Below the pieces are notes generated by a model. That model saw only the letters and a list, made by a program, of their open reading frames with translations. It was not told the DNA's origin and did not search any database. Made by a program: the position numbers and the translations under genes. From Eshraghiella sp964441705 (GTDB lineage: Bacteria > Bacillota > Clostridia > Lachnospirales > Lachnospiraceae): a DNA stretch of 14,218 nt. Within the stretch, counting starts at the first letter, position 1. Every line of letters starts with the position of its first letter. Below are positions 1-5,803 of this stretch, piece after piece. Location: the NCBI GenBank assembly GCA_964441705.1, contig CAYTWF010000069.1, forward strand, positions 1 to 14,218, written 5' to 3'.

Positions 1-1
1 G

Positions 2-127
2 GTAAGCTGTACAGCAAGAGTTAACCCTCGTACAACAGCTCGTCCTGGTGATACAATTAAGCTTGGCGTTGATATGAATAAGCTTCATGTATTTGATAAA
101 GAGACAGAGGAAGTTATCTTACATTAA
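2..127 (+). CDS. 3' end of sugar ABC transporter ATPase (UgpC/MsmX-like), partial
   Basis: Only the last 41 codons are present, read in the frame starting at base 2 and ending in TAA at 125-127. The peptide contains TARPGDTIKLGVDMNKLHVFD followed by KETEEVILH. This pattern is typical of the C-terminal TOBE-like domain of the ATPases that energise many carbohydrate ABC importers (UgpC, MsmK, MsmX). In that family this domain sits after the nucleotide-binding domain and contributes to regulation and dimer contacts, not catalysis. The ATPase motifs lie outside the window, so function rests on this tail alone and the sugar cannot be inferred. A strong terminator 24 bases downstream separates it from the next gene. 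Confidence 0.8.
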   Translation, partial: VSCTARVNPRTTARPGDTIKLGVDMNKLHVFDKETEEVILH

Positions 128-151
128 TTTGATGCATAACTAAGTACTTAT

Positions 152-185
152 AGCGGTTGGATATTACTATCCAGCCGCTCTTTTT
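152..185 (+). terminator. Rho-independent terminator of the ABC ATPase gene
   Basis: An 11-bp stem (152-162 paired with 169-179, one G-U pair) closes a 6-base loop and is followed by C and then five T residues (181-185). It lies 24 bases after the stop codon of the upstream partial gene and is GC-rich in the lower stem. This is a textbook intrinsic terminator and marks the end of the upstream transcription unit. Confidence 0.9.
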
Positions 186-241
186 ACATTATGGGTTTTT
201 GAATTTAACAGCATATTATGTATTATTTGTGAAAAAATACG

Positions 242-290
242 ACAAATTGAGAATTTTGCCGATTTACCCTTTTTTTTTCTCTCAATTTGT
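242..290. repeat. 11-bp perfect inverted repeat in the regulator's promoter region
   Basis: ACAAATTGAGA at 242-252 is matched exactly by its reverse complement TCTCAATTTGT at 280-290, with a 27-base pyrimidine-rich spacer containing a run of eight T (271-278). A possible -10 (TAAAAT, 293-298) begins three bases after the right arm, but no convincing -35 is visible at the expected distance. The arms could be paired operator half-sites for the regulator encoded downstream or for another protein, or they could form an RNA stem if transcription begins upstream. The repeat is seen directly; any function is inference. Confidence 0.5.
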
Positions 291-336
291 TTTAAAATAA
301 GAACAAGTATGAGTAAATACGAAAAGGAGTGAGCAG

Positions 337-1425
337 ATGATTTCAAATCAGATACTTCAAAATACAATAGACGGTTTAAAATCAATTACGAGAATTGATT
401 TATGCATTATGGATACGGATGGAAAGATACTTGCTACAACGTTCCCTGAAGCAGAGGGATATGAAGATGCGGTTCTTTCTTTTGCAGGTTCACCTGCAGA
501 CAGCCAGGTTATATCAGGTCACCAGTTCTTTAAGGTATTTGATGATAATCAGCTGGAATATGTTTTGCTGGTAAGAGGCGGAAGCGATGATGTGTATATG
601 ATAGGCAAGATTGCCACCTTCCAGATTCAGAATCTCCTTGTTGCATATAAGGAGAGATTTGACAAGGACAACTTTATTAAGAATCTTCTTCTTGATAATC
701 TTTTGCTTGTTGATATATACAATAGAGCCAAGAAGCTTCACATTGATACAGAAGCTAAGAGAATAGTGTACCTTATTGAGACCAGACACGAGAAGGACAG
801 CAATGCCCTTGAGACAGTAAGAACTCTTTTTGCTACTAAGACTAAGGATTTTATTACTGCAGTTGATGAGAAGAATATTATTATTGTTAAAGAAGTTAAG
901 CCTAACGAGACCTATAAGGATATGGAGCAGACGGCATATGTTGTTCTTGATACACTTAATACAGAGGCGATGAGCAAGGTTCATATTTCCTTTGGTACTA
1001 TCGTTAACTCACTTAAGGAGGTATCCCGTTCATATAAGGAAGCCAAGATGGCTCTTGATGTTGGCAAGATATTTTATAGTGACCGTAACGTAGTGGCATA
1101 CAGCAACCTTGGTATAGGGCGACTTATCTACCAGCTCCCAATTCCACTTTGCAAAATGTTTATCAAAGAAATTTTCAACGGTAAATCTCCTGATGATTTC
1201 GACGACGAGACACTATCAACAATTAACAAGTTCTTTGAGAACAGCCTTAACGTTTCTGAGACATCAAGACAGCTGTTCATTCACAGGAATACGCTTGTGT
1301 ACAGACTTGATAAAATACAGAAAACAACGGGACTGGATTTGCGTGTATTTGAAGATGCAATTACCTTTAAGATTGCCCTTATGGTTGTTAAATACATGAA
1401 ATATATGGAATCAGTTGATTATTGA
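337..1425 (+). CDS. CdaR/PucR-type helix-turn-helix transcriptional regulator
   Basis: A 362-residue protein with the architecture of the CdaR (sugar-diacid regulator) family. Residues about 1-135 resemble the sugar-diacid recognition region, and the middle resembles the GGDEF-like domain common in PucR-type regulators. The C-terminus (about 289-355) is a PucR-type helix-turn-helix containing SETSRQLFIHRNTLVYRLDKI (about 307-327), whose HRNTLxYRL signature is characteristic. The start is supported by AAGGAG at 324-329, seven bases before ATG. It probably binds DNA in the cytoplasm in response to a small ligand, but no diacid-metabolism gene is nearby, so the CdaR name should not be read as a substrate. 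A terminator separates it from the upstream transporter gene, and ftsE follows in the same direction 63 bases later. Family is fairly certain; ligand and targets are unknown. Confidence 0.85.
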   Translation: MISNQILQNTIDGLKSITRIDLCIMDTDGKILATTFPEAEGYEDAVLSFAGSPADSQVISGHQFFKVFDDNQLEYVLLVRGGSDDVYMIGKIATFQIQNLLVAYKERFDKDNFIKNLLLDNLLLVDIYNRAKKLHIDTEAKRIVYLIETRHEKDSNALETVRTLFATKTKDFITAVDEKNIIIVKEVKPNETYKDMEQTAYVVLDTLNTEAMSKVHISFGTIVNSLKEVSRSYKEAKMALDVGKIFYSDRNVVAYSNLGIGRLIYQLPIPLCKMFIKEIFNGKSPDDFDDETLSTINKFFENSLNVSETSRQLFIHRNTLVYRLDKIQKTTGLDLRVFEDAITFKIALMVVKYMKYMESVDY

Positions 1426-1444
1426 TATTGGTCTCATTTATAAT
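1415..1444 (+). promoter_or_regulatory. Candidate sigma-A promoter for ftsE
   Basis: TTGATT (1415-1420) and a perfect TATAAT (1439-1444) are separated by 18 bases. The -35 overlaps the last codons of the regulator gene and the -10 lies in the gap before ftsE. A small palindrome, ACTGT-A-ACAGT (1448-1458), covers the expected start point. This would let the ftsEX group be transcribed independently of the regulator, although no terminator prevents read-through. Confidence 0.5.
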
Positions 1445-1488
1445 TGTACTGTAACAGTTAACAGAATAATATAAAGGACTAATTTACA

Positions 1489-2175
1489 ATGATTGATTTA
1501 GAGAACGTTAGTAAGACATACTCAACAGGTGTTCCTGCCCTTAATGACATTTCTCTTCATATCGATGAGGGAGAATTCGTGTTTATCGTAGGAACAAGTG
1601 GTTCTGGTAAATCCACGTTAATTAAGCTTTTACTTAAGGAACTGGATCCTACAACGGGTTCTATAACCATTAATGGCAAGAATATCAGTAAGATTAAGAA
1701 GAACAGACTCCCTAAGCTCAGACGCGAGATTGGTGTTGTTTTTCAGGATTTCAGACTGTTTGATGATAGAAATGTTTTTGAAAATATAGCCTTTGCCCAG
1801 AAGGCAATTGAGGCACCACCTAAAAGAATCAGGGCTAAGGTTCTGTCCATGCTTTCCATGGTTGGACTTCTTGATAAATACAAGGCTAATCCTAAGCAGC
1901 TTTCAGGTGGTGAGCAGCAGCGTGTTGCTATTGCCAGAGCGCTGATTAATGAGCCGGCCATTCTTCTTGCAGATGAGCCTACAGGTAATCTTGATGAGGC
2001 TAACTCATGGGAGATTATGAAGCTTCTTGAGAATGCCAATGAGCAGGGAACTACCGTGGTTGTAGTAACTCATAATATGGAAATCGTCCGTGCCATGAGG
2101 AAAAGAACCATTACTATTCGTGATGGTGTAATAACCCATGACGTAGAGGAAGGCGGTACCGTATATGAAATTTAG
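1489..2175 (+). CDS. ftsE: Cell division ABC transporter ATP-binding protein FtsE
   Basis: A 228-residue ABC ATPase of typical FtsE length. Visible motifs are Walker A GTSGSGKST (35-43), Q-loop Gln86 within VVFQDFRLF, signature LSGGEQQR (138-145), Walker B ILLADEP with Glu163, and H-loop His195 in VVVTHN. The phrase FQDFRLFDDRNVFENIAF is typical of FtsE rather than other ABC ATPases. FtsE pairs with the membrane protein FtsX at the cytoplasmic face and uses ATP hydrolysis to switch on peptidoglycan hydrolases outside the cell; it is not thought to transport a substrate. AAAGGA lies ten bases before the ATG. The gene overlaps ftsX by 11 bases, implying translational coupling, and a candidate promoter lies at 1415-1444. 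Confidence 0.97.
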   Translation: MIDLENVSKTYSTGVPALNDISLHIDEGEFVFIVGTSGSGKSTLIKLLLKELDPTTGSITINGKNISKIKKNRLPKLRREIGVVFQDFRLFDDRNVFENIAFAQKAIEAPPKRIRAKVLSMLSMVGLLDKYKANPKQLSGGEQQRVAIARALINEPAILLADEPTGNLDEANSWEIMKLLENANEQGTTVVVVTHNMEIVRAMRKRTITIRDGVITHDVEEGGTVYEI

Positions 2176-3076
2176 ATCTTTTGGTTACTGCGTTGGTCAG
2201 GGACTTAAGAATATAGGACGTAACAGAATATTCTCAGTTGCGTCAATGGCAACAATGGCACTGTGTATTTTTATACTTGGTATTTTTTATTCCATAACCT
2301 CTAATGTATCATACATGGTGGACCAAATGTCAGAATCTCTGTGTGTTAAGGTGTTTTTTGACTACGACATTACAGATGAAAGAATAGAATCAATAGGTAA
2401 TACAATTAACGAATACGATGGAGTGACAATGATTCATTTCACTTCAGCAGATGAAGCATGGGAAGAGTATAAAGTTCAGTATTTTGGAGATGATTATCTT
2501 GACCTGGCTGAAGGCTATGAGGAGGATAATCCACTTGCCAACTGTGCTTCATATGAGGTGTATTTTCAGGATGCGGACCAGCAGAAGGACCTTGTAAGCT
2601 TTATTGAAGGAATAGACGGAGTAAGAAGGGTTAACAGCTCAGATGTAACGGCTGACAGTCTTGCAGAGATAAGCAGACTCGTTGGAATGGTATCAATAGC
2701 AATACTTGCGATACTGATAGCAGTTGCTCTTTTCCTTATCAACAATACAATATCCATTGGAATTACGGTTCGTAATGACGAGATTAACATTATGAGGCTT
2801 TTAGGAGCACGTAATGCTTTTATCAGAGCACCATTTGTTGTTGAGGGTGCCGTAATTGGAATGGTTGGAGCGGCAGTTCCTATTGCAATAGTATATTTCC
2901 TCTATGGAAAAATAGTTGGATACATACTTAGCAAATTCTCATTCCTTTCCAACATACTTTCCTTTGAATCAGTGGGAGTACTTTTTAGAACCTTTGTGCC
3001 AATTGCACTTGTTTTGGGTGTCGGACTTGGACTGCTTGGAAGTATTTTGTCCCTTAGCAGACACCTCAAAGCCTAG
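2165..3076 (+). CDS. ftsX: Cell division protein FtsX
   Basis: A 303-residue membrane protein with FtsX topology. There is a short cytoplasmic start (LKNIGRNRIFSVAS), a first membrane segment at about 22-44, an extracytoplasmic domain at about 45-171, then three membrane segments at about 172-195, 224-247 and 275-297. The N-terminal pattern and the TVRNDEINIMRLLGA loop after TM2 are characteristic of FtsX. In Firmicutes the outer domain contacts a coiled-coil peptidoglycan hydrolase (PcsB or CwlO), and the next gene here encodes such a protein. The ATG lies inside the end of ftsE, with AGGAAGG (2147-2153) as the likely ribosome site. The stop codon is embedded in the ribosome site of the M23 gene, so the three genes read as one tightly packed unit. 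Confidence 0.95.
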   Translation: MKFRSFGYCVGQGLKNIGRNRIFSVASMATMALCIFILGIFYSITSNVSYMVDQMSESLCVKVFFDYDITDERIESIGNTINEYDGVTMIHFTSADEAWEEYKVQYFGDDYLDLAEGYEEDNPLANCASYEVYFQDADQQKDLVSFIEGIDGVRRVNSSDVTADSLAEISRLVGMVSIAILAILIAVALFLINNTISIGITVRNDEINIMRLLGARNAFIRAPFVVEGAVIGMVGAAVPIAIVYFLYGKIVGYILSKFSFLSNILSFESVGVLFRTFVPIALVLGVGLGLLGSILSLSRHLKA

Positions 3077-3090
3077 GAGATGATATTAAT

Positions 3091-4407
3091 ATGAAAAGAA
3101 CATTCAGAATGCTGGCAGTTCTTACAATGTGTGCGGCAGTTGGTCTGGCACCATGTATGTCGGGACTGGTGGAAACCTATGCAACGGATAAGACAGATGT
3201 AGACGCGGCACAGAATCAGGCTGCGTCCAGTCAGCAGAAGATAGATGAGCTGCAGAAAGAACTGGATTCGCTGTCAGCTAATATAACAGACATGCAGTCA
3301 TACGTTAAGGAATTGGATTCCAAGCTGGATTCAATTAATTCGCAGATTGCGGTTTGCCAGAATAATATAGATGCCAAGCAGGTGGAGATAGACGCCAAGC
3401 AGGCTGAGATAGATGCCAAGCAGCAGGACATAGATAATGCGCAGGTTCAGCTGCAGGATACACAGGCAACAGAGACAAGACAGTATGATGCAATGAAGAA
3501 AAGAATACAGTATATGTATGAGAATGGTGATACAACATTTCTTGACATGATATTTTCCTCTAAGGATATGTCAGAGATGCTTGGAAGAACTGAGTATATA
3601 TCAAGTATTACTGATTACGACAGAAAACAGCTGCAAAAACTTGCAGATACCAAGGAACAGATTAACACGTTAATTGCACAGATGGAGACGGACAAGGCTG
3701 CTCTTGATACACAAAAAAGTGAACTGGAGACACAGAAAAGTGAGCTTGTAACACTTAAAGCGGACCTTCAGACGCAGCAGGATTCAGTTAATCTTGTTAT
3801 CAGTGAAAAGGGTTCAACATTGTCAGCACTTGAGGACCAGCAGGAATATACAGCTGCACAGAAGGCTTATGTTGAGCAGCAGTATAAGGAACAGCAGGCA
3901 ATGGCAGAGGCTCTTAAGCAGCAGTACCTTGCTGAGCAGGCAGCTAATAATGGGAACACCGTAAGCTCTTCAGTTAAGCTGGAGGAAATAGGACTTTCTG
4001 GTGGCTTTACATGGCCGATTCCAGGCTACAGCAGAATATCATCAGAATGGAGCCCATCAAGACTGCATCCGGTTCTTGGAGTGTACAAGTCCCATGATGG
4101 AATGGATATACCGGCACCTACCGGAACTCCGATTGTGGCTGCATACGCAGGAACTGTTGAGAATGCAGGCTATGATGCCAATTATTATGGCTATGGACAG
4201 TTTATCAGAATTAACCATGGCTCAGGAGTTGTAACAATATATGCACATTGCTCTTCAGTTGCAGTCAGTGCAGGCCAGACAGTCAGTGCGGGTCAGGTTA
4301 TAGGCTATGTTGGAAGTACCGGCTATGCAACAGGTCCACACCTGCATTTGTCAATCTATATTGAAGGTACGTCTTGTAATCCTCGTGATTATTTTGTTAT
4401 ACCATAA
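3091..4407 (+). CDS. Secreted coiled-coil M23 (LytM-type) peptidoglycan endopeptidase
   Basis: A 438-residue protein in three parts. Residues 1-31 form a Sec signal peptide with probable cleavage after TYA31. A long coiled coil rich in Gln, Lys and Asp spans about 37-260 and includes heptad repeats. A C-terminal M23 domain covers about 318-415. Zinc and catalytic residues appear intact: His335 and Asp339 in SHDGMD, His386 in YAH, and His417/His419 in PHLHL. This makes it a probable active cross-bridge endopeptidase, unlike EnvC-type activators that have lost these residues. The layout matches CwlO/PcsB/EnvC-like proteins held inactive by their coiled coil and released by FtsEX. Its start lies 14 bases after ftsX, with the ribosome site AGGAG (3075-3079) overlapping the ftsX stop. 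The FtsEX partnership is inferred from gene order and architecture. Confidence 0.93.
   Translation: MKRTFRMLAVLTMCAAVGLAPCMSGLVETYATDKTDVDAAQNQAASSQQKIDELQKELDSLSANITDMQSYVKELDSKLDSINSQIAVCQNNIDAKQVEIDAKQAEIDAKQQDIDNAQVQLQDTQATETRQYDAMKKRIQYMYENGDTTFLDMIFSSKDMSEMLGRTEYISSITDYDRKQLQKLADTKEQINTLIAQMETDKAALDTQKSELETQKSELVTLKADLQTQQDSVNLVISEKGSTLSALEDQQEYTAAQKAYVEQQYKEQQAMAEALKQQYLAEQAANNGNTVSSSVKLEEIGLSGGFTWPIPGYSRISSEWSPSRLHPVLGVYKSHDGMDIPAPTGTPIVAAYAGTVENAGYDANYYGYGQFIRINHGSGVVTIYAHCSSVAVSAGQTVSAGQVIGYVGSTGYATGPHLHLSIYIEGTSCNPRDYFVIP
3367..3429 (+). repeat. Three tandem 21-bp units within the coiled-coil coding region
   Basis: Units at 3367-3387, 3388-3408 and 3409-3429 each begin ATAGA(T/C)GCCAAGCAG and encode the heptads IDAKQVE, IDAKQAE and IDAKQQD (residues 93-113). 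A degenerate fourth unit starts at 3430. A separate protein-level pair, DTQKSEL/ETQKSEL, occurs at residues 206-219. Units are exactly seven codons, so gain or loss of a copy would keep both the reading frame and the coiled-coil register. Confidence 0.85.
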
Positions 4408-4419
4408 GTGATGTAACAT

Positions 4420-4450
4420 CCCCCCGGACCCGTTCTGGGGGGACAATTTT
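4420..4450 (+). terminator. GC-rich hairpin with weak T tract between M23 and S41 genes
   Basis: Six C residues (4420-4425) followed by GGA pair with TCT and six G residues (4434-4442), giving a 9-bp stem with one G-U pair and a 5-base loop. Only a short T run follows (4447-4450), after ACAA. The stem is very stable but the tract is poor, so full termination is doubtful. It may be a partial terminator or a stem that protects the upstream mRNA. No promoter is evident before the S41 gene, which suggests some read-through. Confidence 0.6.
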
Positions 4451-4471
4451 ATCAAGTCAGGAGATATTTCA

Positions 4472-5695
4472 ATGGAAAAAGACCATGAAAAAAGTAATTA
4501 TAAACTGGGAGTGCTTCACGGTGCAGTAATCAGCGCATTGTCAATGCTGATAATTTGTGGAATTGTATTTGGCATATTTTTCTCAAGAGCACAGGAGAAA
4601 ACCACTGAGTATACCCATGCCAAGCTCACTATGGGAGACGAGGTAACTGCCAAAATCAACATGCTTATCAGCCAGATTAATTCAAGATACCTGTATGACT
4701 ACAGTGTTCAGGATATGGCGGATGCGTTGTACAAGGGCGTTATGTCCAGTCTCGGAGACCCATATACCAGATATTACACAGCAGAGGAATATCAGGAGCT
4801 GGCAGCTAGTTCAGCCGGAACCTATTGCGGAATAGGAGTTGTAGTTACCCAGAATACTGATACTGGAGAAATATATGTTGTAAAGCCTTATGATAATTCA
4901 CCAGGTGAAGAGGCCGGTATTCAGTCTAATGATATCATTATGGCGGTTGACGGCAATGCAGTTACAGGTGTGGCACTGGATGAGGTTGTAGACCAGATGA
5001 AGGGTGTTGCAGGCACGAAGGTAACCCTTACAATAAAAAGAGAGGACAGCACCTTTGATGTGGAGGTGGAGAGGCGAACTCTTGATGTGACAACTGTTGC
5101 ACATAAAATGATGGATGATAACATTGGATATATTGTTATAAGCGGATTTGATGGAGTAACAACAGACCAGTTTGCAGCAGCAATTAATGACCTTATCAGT
5201 CAGGGAATGACCGGATTGATTGTTGATATCCGTAACAATCCTGGAGGACGTCTGGATGTGGTTAACGCAATTTTGGACTCACTTTTGCCGGAAGGCCTTA
5301 TCGTGTACACAGAGGATAAGGACGGCAACAGGGTTGAATATTCTTCAGATGCAGATACAATTCTTAATGTCCCATGTGCAGTTCTGGTCAATGGAAAAAG
5401 TGCCAGTGCTTCAGAGGTATTTACAGGGGCAATGCAGGATTATGGTGTAGCAGAAATAATTGGAACACAGACCTATGGCAAGGGAATTGTTCAGTCGATT
5501 GTTCCTTTTTCAGATGGTTCAGCAATAAAAATCACTATTGAGAACTACTATACACCTAATGGTAATAACATTCACAAGATAGGAATTACACCTGACGAGG
5601 TAGTTGAGCTGGATGCAGATGCATATGCTGCTGACGGAACAGATACACAGCTTAATGCAGCTATTGAATATCTTGAGAAAAATATGACAAAATAA
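4472..5695 (+). CDS. Membrane-anchored S41 C-terminal processing peptidase (CtpA-like)
   Basis: A 407-residue protease. A cytoplasmic N-terminus and one membrane segment (about 17-38) place the rest outside the membrane. A PDZ domain follows at about 115-200 (CGIGVVV, then SPGEEAGIQSNDIIMAVDG), then the S41 domain at about 210-395. The catalytic dyad is visible: Ser312 is the middle serine of SASASE, and Lys337 in TYGKG lies 25 residues later, with Gln341 four further on, the spacing known from Bacillus CtpB. Family members cleave exposed C-termini of secreted or envelope proteins. AGGAG (4459-4463) sets the start. It follows the ftsEX-M23 genes in the same direction across a hairpin, so it may process an envelope partner of that group, but this is inference. 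The exact paralogue (CtpA or CtpB) cannot be told. Confidence 0.93.
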   Translation: MEKDHEKSNYKLGVLHGAVISALSMLIICGIVFGIFFSRAQEKTTEYTHAKLTMGDEVTAKINMLISQINSRYLYDYSVQDMADALYKGVMSSLGDPYTRYYTAEEYQELAASSAGTYCGIGVVVTQNTDTGEIYVVKPYDNSPGEEAGIQSNDIIMAVDGNAVTGVALDEVVDQMKGVAGTKVTLTIKREDSTFDVEVERRTLDVTTVAHKMMDDNIGYIVISGFDGVTTDQFAAAINDLISQGMTGLIVDIRNNPGGRLDVVNAILDSLLPEGLIVYTEDKDGNRVEYSSDADTILNVPCAVLVNGKSASASEVFTGAMQDYGVAEIIGTQTYGKGIVQSIVPFSDGSAIKITIENYYTPNGNNIHKIGITPDEVVELDADAYAADGTDTQLNAAIEYLEKNMTK

Positions 5696-5711
5696 TCATA
5701 ATGTATCGTAG

Positions 5712-5757
5712 AAAAGAGAGCAAAACATTACACGAACAAATGTTTGCTTTCTTTTTT
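5712..5757 (+). terminator. Terminator-like hairpin after the S41 gene, overlapping the uvrB promoter
   Basis: Bases 5712-5729 pair with 5739-5755 in a stem of about 17 bp with one bulged A and one G-U pair. The loop is 9 bases (5730-5738), and the T-rich 3' arm runs on to TT at 5756-5757. The core AGCAAAACATT/AATGTTTGCT is the most stable part. It lies 17 bases after the S41 stop and resembles an intrinsic terminator, although the stem is AT-rich. The LexA box and the -35 of the next promoter lie within the loop and 3' arm. Confidence 0.6.
5733..5746. promoter_or_regulatory. LexA (DinR) operator, SOS box
   Basis: CGAACAAATGTTTG matches the Gram-positive LexA consensus CGAACRNRYGTTYC at every position except the last. 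It overlaps the -35 hexamer of the uvrB promoter, so bound LexA would block RNA polymerase. uvrB and uvrA are established SOS genes in Bacillus and relatives, which supports the call. Confidence 0.88.
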
Positions 5758-5772
5758 ATATTGTGGTAAAAT
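5744..5772 (+). promoter_or_regulatory. uvrBA promoter
   Basis: The -35 TTGCTT (5744-5749) and -10 TAAAAT (5767-5772) are separated by exactly 17 bases. The start codon of uvrB is 31 bases beyond the -10, with GAGAGGTGAT (5791-5800) as the ribosome site. The overlap with the LexA box indicates damage-inducible transcription. Confidence 0.75.
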
Positions 5773-5803
5773 GAAGCAAGACACATATACGAGAGGTGAT
5801 TTC

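Noticed and set aside
514..984. Minus-strand open frame of 156 codons inside the regulator gene
   Set aside because: Lys/Leu/Ile/Asn-rich low-complexity product antisense to a well-supported gene, with no family signature.
3367..3429. Tandem repeats considered as a CRISPR-like or mobile element array
   Set aside because: Units are directly abutting 21-bp coding heptads with no spacers, inside an intact coiled-coil gene.
5744..5803. N-terminal extension of UvrB from an upstream ATG
   Set aside because: That ATG lies before the -10 of the promoter and inside the LexA/-35 region. The ATG at 5804 has a good ribosome site and gives the conserved UvrB N-terminus.
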